Position numbers and translations under genes: made by a program. The notes beneath the pieces are model-generated. The model had not been told where the DNA came from, made no database searches, and was given only the letters and a program-made list of their open reading frames with translations. Source: Sedimenticola sp. (lineage in GTDB: Bacteria > Pseudomonadota > Gammaproteobacteria > Chromatiales > Chromatiaceae). Taken from it: DNA of 64,000 bases. How positions within the stretch are numbered: position 1 is the first letter of the stretch; each line of letters begins with the position of its first letter. Positions 32,290 to 40,431 of the stretch are shown here, piece after piece. Location: NCBI GenBank assembly GCA_026992075.1, contig JALXAM010000036.1:1-64000 (forward strand). Reading direction: 5' to 3'.

Positions 32290-33174
32290 ATGTTCCCCCG
32301 AATCATTGGCCTGACTCTCAATTACCGAGATCCTCGACGCACCCAACGCTGCGTGAAAAGCCTGTTGGCTGAAGGGGTCGAGCAGGTCTTTGTGTGGGAC
32401 AATTCCGAAGATGACGGAGCATCGGCTGAAGCGGTGCGTCAGATATTCACAGGCGAGTCGCGGGTCCTTGTTCATCAAAGTCCGGCCAATCTGGGCTTCG
32501 CTGCCGGCGTTAATCGTGGTTTGGCAATGATTAAGGAAGTCGAACCCGATGGCAGCTGGGTGCTGCTCATCAACAATGATGCCGTCCTGATGCCCGGCCA
32601 TTTGAAAAGGCTGGCAAGTGCCCTCTCTTTCCATCCGAAAGCCTTGCTGGCCTATCCATCCATAGAGCACCGAGGCAGGATATCGGGGCCGGTCTATTAT
32701 CATCGCCTTTTTGCGTTGGTTTCTTCCGCCCCCCTCTTGGGAAGCTTCCCTTACGCCAGCGGTTGTTGCCAGCTGATCGCACTGGACCGGTGTCCGGGCC
32801 TGCTATATGACGAGGGGTTTTTCATGTATGGCGAAGACGTAGAACTCGGGTGGCGTCTAGGCGTACAACGGATGGTCTACGTACCATCCGCCAAGGTTCA
32901 ACATGAAGGTAGTGCCAGCAGCAGGATGGGAACGCTGTTTTACGAAACCCGGTTGGTGGAAAGCCATCTGCGTCTGACGAGCAGACTGGCCGGTAGCTGG
33001 TTTGGCCGCCTTCCGCTCCTTCTCGGTCGCTTGATCACCCTGCCTGCACGTGCCCTGGTTAGATCGATTCGCTACCGTAGCCTAGTACCGCTCAAGGCCT
33101 TGTGGGAAGGGTGGCGACTTGCTAATGGTGACGACACCCAGCGCCGGCGGAGTGGATCGGGTTCATCGGCTTGA
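32290..33174 (+). CDS. Glycosyltransferase family 2 (rhamnosyltransferase-like)
   Basis: A 294-residue GT-A enzyme of the type often adding rhamnose or related sugars to surface glycans. Motifs: IIGLTLNYRDPRRTQRCVKSL, FVWDNSEDDG, SPANLGFAAGVNRGL, the metal-binding LLINNDAVLMPGHL (DXD variant N-D-A) and the acceptor region YDEGFFMYGEDVELGWRLG with the conserved GEDVEL. The start ATG 32290 begins at the domain; upstream in-frame starts (32248, 32170) would add cysteine-rich, non-conserved sequence. Last plus-strand gene of this glycan set. Confidence 0.87.
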   Translation: MFPRIIGLTLNYRDPRRTQRCVKSLLAEGVEQVFVWDNSEDDGASAEAVRQIFTGESRVLVHQSPANLGFAAGVNRGLAMIKEVEPDGSWVLLINNDAVLMPGHLKRLASALSFHPKALLAYPSIEHRGRISGPVYYHRLFALVSSAPLLGSFPYASGCCQLIALDRCPGLLYDEGFFMYGEDVELGWRLGVQRMVYVPSAKVQHEGSASSRMGTLFYETRLVESHLRLTSRLAGSWFGRLPLLLGRLITLPARALVRSIRYRSLVPLKALWEGWRLANGDDTQRRRSGSGSSA

Positions 33175-33249
33175 AGCGACAGCCCGCTGCAGCGGATACA
33201 TTGCAGCAGGAGGAAAAAAGCGGATTGCGGCCCGGTGAAATTTCGTGGG

Positions 33250-34170
33250 TTAATTACGCATGGCAAAAACCGTCATCACCTTGTATTTTCCCGAACGAAC
33301 GTCTTCCCTAAGTTCCTGTATTCCTCCTTGCACTAATGTGTCTTTGGCCGCTTTGGGATGACTCCATGGCCAGTCGTAGTAGCGGTCAAACCATAGAGCT
33401 TGCCCCAGTCCGGATGATTCCAGGATGTCAAGTATTTCCATGAGCTCTTTGTCATCAAGAAATGCGCAGTGCAGCTCCAGAAAAATCAGCCTTGCATCAT
33501 TTAGGACTTGGCGTGCGCCTCGCAGGGCAAGAATCTCCCCTCCCTCGATGTCCATTCTGATCACTGTAGGCGTAATGCAATGCTCCTCGCAGTAATTATC
33601 AATCGTTGTTGTTGGAACTTTCACTTGTCCGGAGAGGCGAAGTTCGTCTCTTTCCAGAAGTGTCCCCCAGTTGGAGACATCAGATGTGAAAAATGTCGAA
33701 ACTCCCCGTTTATCTGCTATCGCAGTGTGCTGGATATGGCATTCCGATTGCTGGATTTTACAATTTGTCATGGCAAGTCTGGCCAGCTCCGGATCAGCTT
33801 CGAAGCCATGTATCATGCATTTTCCAGACAGGGCGCTATTTGCTACTGCCAAGTAGTATCCGATATTGGTTCCTACGTCGATAATTACGTCTCCTGGGCG
33901 CAGGAGTTTTTTGTATGTAGACGTTGCGAAAGGCTCATGTACGCCATATAAAATCAGCTCCTCTTTAATGCCTGCATTCCGTTTGGGTAGGTGCAATGAA
34001 ACCCCTTCAACTAATGCTTGCTCGTTTCCAATACAAAAACCGTGGAGCGCTAATTTTATCAACCGACGATACTGCCCAAGGTTGTATAGCCGACGGATGT
34101 ATCCTCTTAACCCTTCATCCCGAATGCTCTGTTGGATACGAGACAGTTTCCCAGTGATAATTCCTGTCAT
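33250..34170 (-). CDS. FkbM-family methyltransferase
   Basis: A 306-residue SAM-dependent methyltransferase of the FkbM family, which methylates sugar or other hydroxyl groups in surface polysaccharides and natural products. Motifs: the SAM loop PGDVIIDVGTNIGYYLAVAN, IHGFEADPELARLAMTNC, and the FkbM signature VIRMDIEGGEILALRGA with IFLELHCAF. The ATG at 34170 has a strong AAGGAGGGG ribosome site. The gene is visibly AT-richer than the cell-wall genes, suggesting transfer. An insertion sequence lies about 90 bases upstream and separates it from the wzx-like gene with which it probably once formed an operon. Confidence 0.88.
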   Translation of the reverse strand: MTGIITGKLSRIQQSIRDEGLRGYIRRLYNLGQYRRLIKLALHGFCIGNEQALVEGVSLHLPKRNAGIKEELILYGVHEPFATSTYKKLLRPGDVIIDVGTNIGYYLAVANSALSGKCMIHGFEADPELARLAMTNCKIQQSECHIQHTAIADKRGVSTFFTSDVSNWGTLLERDELRLSGQVKVPTTTIDNYCEEHCITPTVIRMDIEGGEILALRGARQVLNDARLIFLELHCAFLDDKELMEILDILESSGLGQALWFDRYYDWPWSHPKAAKDTLVQGGIQELREDVRSGKYKVMTVFAMRN

Positions 34171-34276
34171 GGAATAAACCCCTCCTTCGCATACTGTGTA
34201 TATGTGTGGTCGTAATGCAAAAAGACATTCTGCGCTCAGGATGCAAAGCCTGACAATGAGGTCGTAAGCTTCTCCG

Positions 34277-35131
34277 TCAAGCACACATTTCAAAAGTAGA
34301 GTTTTCCACCACCTGCTTGGCATACAAGCTGGGCGGCATTCCGTCCAGCGCATCGTGGGGCCGCTGGTCGTTGTATTCCATCAACCAGCGGCCAGTAATC
34401 TCCCGGACCTCGTCTAGGCTGCGAAAGAGATACAGGTTCAGCACCTCATTCCGGTAGGTCCGGTTGAAACGCTCGATATAGGCGTTCTGATTGGGCTTTC
34501 CCGGCTGGATGTACCGGATGATGACGCCGTTGTCCCGGCACCAGCGCCGAAACTCCTCACTCAGAAATTCCGGGCCATTGTCCACCCGGATGGTTTCAGG
34601 GCAACGACCCTGGGTCTTCAGCCGCTCCAGGATCCGCACCACGTGGGGCGCCCGAAGCGAGGTATCGATCTCGATGTACAACGCCTCCCGGTTGAAGTCA
34701 TCGATCAAATTGAACGTGCGAAAACGGGTACCGTGATACAGGGTGTCGCTCATGAAGTCGGCAGACCATATCTGGTCCGGGTGTTGGGGTACCACCAAGG
34801 GCTCCCGAATCCGGGCAGGCAACCGCCGGCGAGCGCGGCGTGGATGGTTCAAGCCCAGTGCTCGATACACCCGGTATACCCGCTTGTGGTTCCAGGAATG
34901 CCCTTTGGCCCGAAGCCGGGCAAAGCACTTCCAGAACCCCCAGCGAGGGTGCGCCTCGACCAGATCGTTGAGCGCATCGATGATTTCAGAATCCTGCTCC
35001 TGCCGATTATCCGGTTCCTGGTACCACGCCGACCGGGAAAGCCCAACACAACGGCAGCTCCTTGCAATGGAAAGGGAATGTTCCCTGACCAGATATTCCG
35101 CCGCCTCACGCTTCTCGGGCGGCGTCAGAGC
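34277..35131 (-). CDS. IS3-family transposase OrfB (DDE integrase core)
   Basis: The catalytic part of the transposase, about 284 residues, read after a -1 frameshift from orfA. It begins ALTPPEKREAAEYLVREHS with the HTH_21-like segment (HPRWGFWKCFARLRAKGHSW) and then the rve integrase core. The DDE residues are in IWSADFMSD, IRVDNGPEFL and NQNAYIERFNRTYR. It is complete up to its stop inside the left inverted repeat. Its N-terminal third has no start codon of its own in frame, supporting expression as an OrfAB fusion. Confidence 0.9.
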   Translation of the reverse strand, partial: ALTPPEKREAAEYLVREHSLSIARSCRCVGLSRSAWYQEPDNRQEQDSEIIDALNDLVEAHPRWGFWKCFARLRAKGHSWNHKRVYRVYRALGLNHPRRARRRLPARIREPLVVPQHPDQIWSADFMSDTLYHGTRFRTFNLIDDFNREALYIEIDTSLRAPHVVRILERLKTQGRCPETIRVDNGPEFLSEEFRRWCRDNGVIIRYIQPGKPNQNAYIERFNRTYRNEVLNLYLFRSLDEVREITGRWLMEYNDQRPHDALDGMPPSLYAKQVVENSTFEMCA

Positions 35132-35391
35132 TTTTTTTCGATCAGATCCTTCATCGCCTGGTTTTCCAGTGCCAGATCGGCGTACATGCGTTTGAGCCTG
35201 GCGTTTTCTGCCTCCAGCTCCTTCATCCGCTTGAGCTCGGAGACGCTCATGCCTCCGTACTTGCTCTTCCAGTTGTAGAAGGTGGCATCAGAGATGCCGT
35301 GCTTGCGGCAAATCTCTCGCACCTTCATCCCCTCATCCGCTTCGTGGAGAATCGCCACGATCTGACTCTCAGTGAATCGTGATTTCCTCAT
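35125..35391 (-). CDS. IS3-family transposase OrfA (HTH)
   Basis: An 88-residue DNA-binding protein: MRKSRFTESQIVAILHEADE, then the helix-turn-helix VREICRKHGISDATFYNWKSKY and a leucine-zipper-like tail. Near its end (35131-35137, minus strand) is the slippery heptamer A AAA AAG, just before the stop codon. A -1 shift here joins it to OrfB. Confidence 0.93.
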   Translation of the reverse strand: MRKSRFTESQIVAILHEADEGMKVREICRKHGISDATFYNWKSKYGGMSVSELKRMKELEAENARLKRMYADLALENQAMKDLIEKKL

Positions 35392-35598
35392 CTGAACCTC
35401 CTGGCTGGGGGCTGGGGGTGGCCAGAAAGCTCTACTTTACACCTGTCCGAGATCAGGGGAAGCTTACGAGGTATCCGAAAGTATTGAGCGGTGCATTGGT
35501 GAGGCGAAGGTGAAGTGACAAGGGTATTTCATGTATTTTCTTTTGCCATACATGTTGTTTGAGTGATTGGTAACTGATCGGGTCGGTGGGATTGTTTA

Positions 35599-36897
35599 TT
35601 ATAGTTGTTGTTTCCTAGCGAAAAAAAGCACCATAAGTTGCATACTAAACATGGCGAGTTCTGTAATGTAGGTTGATGCTATCGCGCCATTCCAACTCCA
35701 GTTTGGTATCGCCCACAAGTTAAGGGTGATGTTCATCAGCGCGCCAGATGTCAAGATATAGGCATAGTGCATTTTTCTGTCTGCTGCAATCAGTGCATGT
35801 TGGGCAAAAGAGCGTGGCAGCTTTATCAGTGGGAGCCAGGCCAACCAGCGCAATGCATCTACCGCGTCTTCATATTGGGTGCCTAATAACCATGGCAGCA
35901 CTCCGGAGAGTGTGAAAAATATAGTGCCGAGTGCTGCCGCGTAGCAAAAGGGAAGAGGCAGTATACGGAAAATATAACGCCCCAAAGCGGGAACACCATT
36001 TTGTCCAGCCCGTAAAATGCGCGGGAGGGAAGCCCCTAGTAAGGCAGCTAGTGGAATGCTGCCTACATCCACGAACCGGTAGGCCGCTGCGTAACCTCCC
36101 GCGATGTCCAGTCCAGCGAGGCTGGCGAGCATGAGTTTGTCGATGTCGACATAGATTTTTCCAGAAGCAACCCCAAGTGCATAGGGCCACCCTTCGCGAA
36201 TGGCGGAACCGGCTTTCTGCCAATGTATAATATGAGCGATATTGAAGTCGTTCCCGAGTAATTTTAGGGCATAGGTGGTGGAAGCGACAGTGGCAATGAG
36301 ATAGCCCAACGACCAAGTGGTCAGGTTTGCAAATGAAGGGGATACACGTGTCAATGCAAGCAGCAGAAGTGCCATTCCCATGCGCGGCAATATCGGTGCA
36401 AGCAAGATCCGGCCGGCTCGGCCCATGCGCTCATGACTTTGATAAGCTTGCATAGCGGCATGAGCCAGCGGTGCGAGCAGGATGTCGGCCAGCCCAATAC
36501 ATGTTATGACCGTCCAGCCGATTTGCTGTGGCAACACGACACGAGCGACTGCAAGATAAAGCAACAACAGTATGGGCGCGGTAAGAAGCAAAGCGCCCAG
36601 CGTGTGGCTCCAGTTTTCCGTGAAGGTGTCGGGATTACGCGCGGTATCGCGCAACATTATGCTGGGAACCCCCAGGCCGGCAAACCACCCCAAGGCCAGC
36701 GCCAGTGCCAGCACGGCTGAGTAGGCGCCATATTCCTCGACACCGAGCACACGAGCGATGATGAGAAACACCATCGCCTGCCCCAGGGTGCGCAGGCCAA
36801 GGCCGAAGGTCATCGCTGCGGCACCCCTGGCCAGCTTTCCGGGCTTACGAAACGGCCAGCGCCATGACTTGAGTTCAGATCCGGTATCACTTCGCAT
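35599..36897 (-). CDS. Wzx-like polysaccharide flippase (MATE/MVF superfamily)
   Basis: A 432-residue polytopic membrane protein with about twelve to fourteen spans. It probably flips a lipid-linked glycan across the inner membrane. Features: the N-terminal ARGAAAMTFGLGLRTLGQAM, the family motif ARVLGVEEYGAYSAVLALA, and the central DIDKLMLASLAGLDIAGGYAAAYRF, typical of Polysacc_synt flippases. Neighbours (FkbM methyltransferase, several glycosyltransferases) support a surface-glycan role. It is moderately AT-rich compared with the chromosome around it. Substrate unknown. Confidence 0.87.
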   Translation of the reverse strand: MRSDTGSELKSWRWPFRKPGKLARGAAAMTFGLGLRTLGQAMVFLIIARVLGVEEYGAYSAVLALALALGWFAGLGVPSIMLRDTARNPDTFTENWSHTLGALLLTAPILLLLYLAVARVVLPQQIGWTVITCIGLADILLAPLAHAAMQAYQSHERMGRAGRILLAPILPRMGMALLLLALTRVSPSFANLTTWSLGYLIATVASTTYALKLLGNDFNIAHIIHWQKAGSAIREGWPYALGVASGKIYVDIDKLMLASLAGLDIAGGYAAAYRFVDVGSIPLAALLGASLPRILRAGQNGVPALGRYIFRILPLPFCYAAALGTIFFTLSGVLPWLLGTQYEDAVDALRWLAWLPLIKLPRSFAQHALIAADRKMHYAYILTSGALMNITLNLWAIPNWSWNGAIASTYITELAMFSMQLMVLFFARKQQL

Positions 36898-36996
36898 GGT
36901 CGAGGGATCCGCAAGCCGGAGAGAAGGGCAATGCGATGGGGCTGTCGCCCGGTTTGGCTTGGGTTGCTGGAAAAGGTGGATGCAGGGTGGGTGGAA

Positions 36997-37884
36997 TCAA
37001 CGTTCCCGGGGTCCCTGCGCCAAGGCGAAATGCATGGCCGTAATCTGTTCCGACACCAAGCCGATCAGAAACACCAACATGGCGGTGATGAACATCACCC
37101 CGGCCATTTTCGAAAATCCGCCAGTCTGCCAATAGAAATAAGCATATCGACCAGTTCCGATGAGCAGGAAAAACATGCTCAGCGGAAAAAACACCCGCAT
37201 GGGTGAAAACAGGGTGGTGATCTTCATGATGATCACCATGAACCGCACGCCGTCACGTATCAGCCGGATTTTGCTCTTGCCCTTCCTGCGCCGCACCTCA
37301 ATGGGGACGAAACCCACAGAATAGCCGGATCGGAGGAAGGCCATAGTGGACGTGGTGGGGTAGGAGAAGCCGTTGGGCAGCAGGTAGAGGAACTGGCGGA
37401 AGATCTCGGCCCTGGCGGCGCGGAAGCCGGAGGTGAGATCCTCTATCCTGCGGCCGGTCAACAGTGAAGCGAACCTGTTCAGCAGGAAGTTGCCGAGCAT
37501 CCGCCGCTTGCCGGCCTGGCCACGGATGTTGCGGGCGCCGATGGCCATGTCGTAGCCTTCATCGATCTTCTCGAGCAGTTTCCTCACTTCGTCGGCACAG
37601 TGCTGGCCGTCGGCATCCATGAACACCAGGATCTCTCCGTGGGCATGGCGCGCTCCCGTCTTGATGGCGGCGCCGTTACCCATGTTGTACTTGTGGGAGA
37701 TGACACGCGCGCCGGCTGATCGGGCTTCGTCTGCCGTCGAGTCGGTGGAACAGTCGTCCACCACCAGGATCTCGGCTTGGGGAAAATCCTCTTTCAGCTT
37801 GGAGACAACACTGCCCACCGACCCCGCCTCATTGTAGGCGGGTAGGATAATGGTGAGGGAAGGATGGGGGTTGCCCAGGGTCAT
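36997..37884 (-). CDS. Membrane-anchored glycosyltransferase family 2 (polyprenyl-phosphate sugar transferase type)
   Basis: A 295-residue enzyme of the DPM1/GtrB type that makes a polyprenyl-phosphate-linked sugar for later transfer by GT-C enzymes. Motifs: TIILPAYNEAGSVGSVVSKL, EILVVDDCSTDSTADEA, the DXD site ILVFMDADGQHCADEV, TSGFRAARAEIFRQFLYLLP and RRRKGKSKIRLIRDGVRF, then two C-terminal membrane spans. It could supply the donor for the TMTC/TfpW-like proteins at 25.5-29.4 kb; this link is inference. Base composition is closer to the chromosomal average. Confidence 0.88.
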   Translation of the reverse strand: MTLGNPHPSLTIILPAYNEAGSVGSVVSKLKEDFPQAEILVVDDCSTDSTADEARSAGARVISHKYNMGNGAAIKTGARHAHGEILVFMDADGQHCADEVRKLLEKIDEGYDMAIGARNIRGQAGKRRMLGNFLLNRFASLLTGRRIEDLTSGFRAARAEIFRQFLYLLPNGFSYPTTSTMAFLRSGYSVGFVPIEVRRRKGKSKIRLIRDGVRFMVIIMKITTLFSPMRVFFPLSMFFLLIGTGRYAYFYWQTGGFSKMAGVMFITAMLVFLIGLVSEQITAMHFALAQGPRER

Positions 37885-37947
37885 GGTGGCGATGATGCCT
37901 GCTGGAAAAGTGGGAAGAGAAGGATACTGTTCACATTTTGCTACTAC

Positions 37948-38274
37948 TTACACAGCTTCATACAGCACCTTTCCGCTTTGCTCGATCAGTTGCCGGAACG
38001 GCTCATCCACCTTTTCCAGGTGCACCAGATCCACCATGTAGAGTCTCGCCAGCCGGTCCAGTGCTTCGTGCAGTTTTCTCTGCTTCCGAATGTCGTCGAT
38101 GACCATCCCTTCCACTGCAAGATCGATGTCCGATCCCGGCCTGGCGGTGCCCTTGGCGCGGGAGCCGAACAGAAGGATTCTTCTTGGGTGATGGTGTTTC
38201 ACCAGGTAGCCCACGAGATCGTAAATGATCTGGTTCACCCGGTTTGCGCCATTGGTATGAGTTTGGGCCATCAT
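37948..38274 (-). CDS. MNT-domain nucleotidyltransferase (antitoxin-like), orphan
   Basis: A 108-residue minimal nucleotidyltransferase. It has the catalytic signature ILLFGSRAKGTARPGSDIDLAVEG (GSX10DXD). In HEPN/MNT pairs the MNT protein AMPylates and neutralises the HEPN RNase. Here no HEPN partner adjoins it: the next HEPN gene, beyond repeat copy A, has its own MNT partner. The start is ATG 38274 (or the next codon); upstream in-frame sequence is inside the 235-bp repeat. No clear ribosome site. Confidence 0.82.
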   Translation of the reverse strand: MMAQTHTNGANRVNQIIYDLVGYLVKHHHPRRILLFGSRAKGTARPGSDIDLAVEGMVIDDIRKQRKLHEALDRLARLYMVDLVHLEKVDEPFRQLIEQSGKVLYEAV

Positions 38275-38279
38275 GGCTG

Positions 38280-38514
38280 CAAGCCTAGCGGGAACCAGGG
38301 TGGCGCGGCAAGTGGACAGGAGGTTCGGAAAATTCCTACAGAAGATTGCGAAAACGGCCATTTCTTCCAGGCAGGCGCCGGCCTATCATGAACCCGTCAC
38401 TGCAGACGGGTGCCCGGGAAGGGCGGGCTGACAGGGAGGTTGGCCGGAAAAGGAGTTTCCCAAAGCTGTGGGTGGCAACAGGCCCCGGTTGCGCGCTGCG
38501 TGGCCGGGGCCTTT
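38280..38514. repeat. 235-bp cassette-spacer repeat, copy A
   Basis: One of three nearly identical 235-bp copies (others 39497-39731 and 41223-41457). Each starts CAAGCCTAGCGG, has a 16-base variable block, then a conserved body with small hairpins (ACCCGTC/GACGGGT; GGAAA/TTTCC). It ends in a strong hairpin GGCCCCGG/CCGGGGCC followed by TTT. Copy A lies between the start of the orphan MNT gene (6 bases away) and the end of the HEPN gene. Confidence 0.9.
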
Positions 38515-38533
38515 CGTTGCGGGGGAATTGGTT

Positions 38534-39010
38534 TTAGACCCAGCCACGCTGCTTCATATCGTTCAGCAGCCGTTCAGCTGCCTGGGCGAGTACCGGCACT
38601 CCTTCGTGCCCCGCCTGCAGGGCTTTTGCCAGCAGGCGCAGATCTTCCACATACTCATGGATCATGCGGTTACGCAACCGGCGGAGTTCCAGCCAGTGAT
38701 CGGCGCTGTCGATCAGGCCCAAGCGTTCGGCCTTCGCAAGGTTGTCGATGAAAGCGAGAGGACGTTCTCCCAGTGCGGCCAGGTATCGTGGCAGCAGTTT
38801 GTCGCCGACGGTGTCCTGCAATCGTCCAAAGCGGCTGACAAAGGCTTCCACCCGTTCTGCAAGATCCTCGTCTTTTTCCAGCGTGGCCGCCCTCTCCTCG
38901 GAAAAAGGCTCGGTGAAAAGACGGGCATCGGTCCTTTGCAGATGGCGCAGTTCTTTTTGCACGATGCGCGCCAGGGCCTGCAGGCGTTGCCGCTGGGTGT
39001 CGGAAATCAC
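38534..39010 (-). CDS. HEPN-domain protein (toxin-like RNase)
   Basis: A 158-residue all-helical protein of the HEPN superfamily, usually an RNase toxin. The catalytic RX4-6H motif is visible in LRRLRNRMIHEYVEDLRLLA (RNRMIH) near residue 115. The N-terminal helix pair is also typical (QRLQALARIVQKELRHLQ, RLQDTVGDKLLPRYLAALGE). Its start overlaps the stop of the MNT gene by four bases (ATGA), the normal two-gene HEPN/MNT operon with MNT first. It ends 19 bases from repeat copy A. Confidence 0.85.
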   Translation of the reverse strand: MISDTQRQRLQALARIVQKELRHLQRTDARLFTEPFSEERAATLEKDEDLAERVEAFVSRFGRLQDTVGDKLLPRYLAALGERPLAFIDNLAKAERLGLIDSADHWLELRRLRNRMIHEYVEDLRLLAKALQAGHEGVPVLAQAAERLLNDMKQRGWV

Positions 39011-39306
39011 AGGAGCACCCCCTCCTGTTCGGCCACCTGGTGAATGGGCTGGCGGATGAGGTTGGGTGCCGCCAGCACCACGTCGACCTTGCGACCACCC
39101 AGCCGGCGCTCCAGGCGGGCTTCCAGGCGTGCTCCCAGTACGGCAGCGTTCTCCACCGGATCGGGGATTTCCACCAGCAGATCGATGTCGCCACCTTTGA
39201 CCTGGTCGTGCAGTCGCGAGCCGAACAGCCTGACGGTCGCCTTTTCGCCGGCGATCTCCGCGATGGTGCGGCGAATGATCTGGATCTGCTCGGGGGTCAG
39301 TCTCAC
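39007..39306 (-). CDS. MNT-domain nucleotidyltransferase (antitoxin partner of HEPN)
   Basis: A 99-residue product with the nucleotidyltransferase motif TVRLFGSRLHDQVKGGDIDLLVEI. It probably adds AMP to and silences the HEPN toxin encoded directly downstream. The start is GTG 39306, preceded by AAGGA at eight bases. Only 12 bases separate it from a MITE-like element, so that element has been inserted between the gene and whatever promoter it had. A longer open frame through the MITE is chance. Confidence 0.85.
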   Translation of the reverse strand: MRLTPEQIQIIRRTIAEIAGEKATVRLFGSRLHDQVKGGDIDLLVEIPDPVENAAVLGARLEARLERRLGGRKVDVVLAAPNLIRQPIHQVAEQEGVLL

Positions 39307-39318
39307 GGTGGAATCCTT

Positions 39319-39480
39319 GGGAGCCTCTGATCTAATCCTGGGCGAAGCAGATTGTACTCCTCTGGTTCGAGTACAAGGCGAAGTTCGCAGCCAATAGCCA
39401 GCTATTGGCAAGAACTTCAACGCAGTAATCGGGCCGGAGGGGGGCAAGATGCGAGTTCATGGATTAGTTCAGAGGCTCCC
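39319..39480. repeat. MITE-like palindromic element, copy 3
   Basis: A 162-bp copy, same orientation as copy 1, with terminal repeats GGGAGCCTCTGATCTAATCC (left) and its near-complement at 39461-39480, and the conserved central AATAGCC...GCTATT palindrome. It sits between the MNT start and 235-bp repeat copy B. Confidence 0.85.
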
Positions 39481-39496
39481 TTAGGAAATGCACCTA

Positions 39497-39731
39497 CAAG
39501 CCTAGCGGCAACAGGAGCGGAAGAGCAAGCGGACAGCAGATTCGGAAAATTCCTACAGGAGGTTGCGAAAACGGCCATTTCTTCCAGGCAGGCGTCGGCC
39601 TACCATGAACCCGTCACTGCAGACGGGTGCCCGGGAAGGGCGGGCTGACAGGGAGGTTGGCCGGAAAAGGAGTTTCCCGAAGCTGTGGGTGGCACCAGGC
39701 CCCGGTTGCGCGTTGCGTGGCCGGGGCCTTT
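39497..39731. repeat. 235-bp cassette-spacer repeat, copy B
   Basis: Same length and order of blocks as copies A and C; terminal hairpin arms at 39698-39705 and 39721-39728. Its right end runs straight into a 3' scar of a Uma2 gene (39732-39782), so here the repeat followed a minus-strand gene, as it does at copy A. Confidence 0.9.
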
Positions 39732-39782
39732 GCTTGAAAAGCAGGCGAAAAACCGCTACGGCCAGATGGCGGAAAAGTCCAG
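39732..39782 (-). pseudogene. 3' scar of a Uma2 gene
   Basis: On the minus strand this spells the last codons of a Uma2 protein (LDFSAIWP and a TAG at 39756-39758) plus 24 bases of downstream sequence. Together with the repeat end (39723-39782) it matches 40623-40682, the end of the intact Uma2 gene, at 57 of 60 bases. The rest of the gene is gone. Confidence 0.8.
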
Positions 39783-39872
39783 ACGTGGCGATGGTCTCGG
39801 ATCAATACTTGCGTGGCCGTCAGCGCAAGGCTACCCTGAAATCGATTGCTTCAGCCTCGTGAGATCCAACCG

Positions 39873-40406
39873 ATGCTCACCATCGACGAACTGCCGCACT
39901 ACCGTTACGAAGACTACCGCCGTTGGGAGGGGGACTGGGAGATGATCGAGGGCGTTCCCTATGCTATGACCCCTTCGCCCACTCTGAAGCACCAGCGTGT
40001 AAGCCAGAAGATCGCCCGCTACCTGGACGAGGCACTGGACGACTGTCCCCAATGCCAGGCCCTGCTGGCCATCGACTGGGTCGTTAGCGAGGACACCGTG
40101 GTGCAGCCGGACAACTTGGTCATCTGCCACGAAGAAGAGGGCGAATTCCTCACCCGTGCCCCGGTGCTGATCTTCGAGATCCTCTCGCCCTCCACCTGGA
40201 AGAAGGACCGGGTCACCAAGTTCCGCCTCTACGAGCGGGAAGGCGTTCTCCACTACTGCATTGTCGATCCGGAAACCCGGGTTGCGAAGATCTACCGGCT
40301 GGTGCAGGGGCGGTACATCAAGCAGGCCGATGTAAGCGGCGAGAACTATTGCTTCGAACTGGCGAAGTGCGATTTCGATTTCGATTTTTCGAAGATCTGG
40401 CCCTGA
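39873..40406 (+). CDS. Uma2-family (DUF820) putative PD-(D/E)XK nuclease
   Basis: A 177-residue Uma2 protein; the family has a restriction-endonuclease-like fold and is of unknown cellular role. Motifs: YRYEDYRRWEGDWEMIEGVPY, the active-site block DTVVQPDNLVICH, LIFEILSPSTWKKDR with the conserved glutamate, and FRLYEREGVLHYCIVDPE. ATG 39873 is used; a TTG start at 39846 would add nine residues. It is a close paralogue of the gene at 40656-41189 but on the opposite strand, which implies an inversion or independent arrival. Confidence 0.85.
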   Translation: MLTIDELPHYRYEDYRRWEGDWEMIEGVPYAMTPSPTLKHQRVSQKIARYLDEALDDCPQCQALLAIDWVVSEDTVVQPDNLVICHEEEGEFLTRAPVLIFEILSPSTWKKDRVTKFRLYEREGVLHYCIVDPETRVAKIYRLVQGRYIKQADVSGENYCFELAKCDFDFDFSKIWP

Positions 40407-40431
40407 TGCAACCGGGCGGGTGGGTCTTTTC

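Larger units (their letters stand above)
34263..35468 (-). mobile_element. Intact IS3-family (IS407-type) insertion sequence
   Basis: A complete 1206-bp element. Its ends are imperfect inverted repeats of about 39 bp starting CGTAAGCTTC, with a shared inner block AAAGTAGAG. It is flanked by the 4-bp target duplication AGGT (34259-34262 and 35469-35472), the size expected for the IS407 group. It carries orfA and orfB on the minus strand, joined by a programmed frameshift. Intact ends, target repeats and open frames point to a recent insertion. Confidence 0.92.

Noticed and set aside
34849-35109. 86-codon minus-strand ORF inside the insertion sequence
   Set aside because: It is in another frame from the clear OrfB reading frame, which covers the same bases with transposase motifs.
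38346-38537. Short ORF repeated in all 235-bp repeats (SLQTGAREGRADREVGRK...)
   Set aside because: The frame is shared only because the DNA is almost identical; it runs through the terminal hairpin into different flanks, with no common stop and no ribosome site. A non-coding repeat is more likely.
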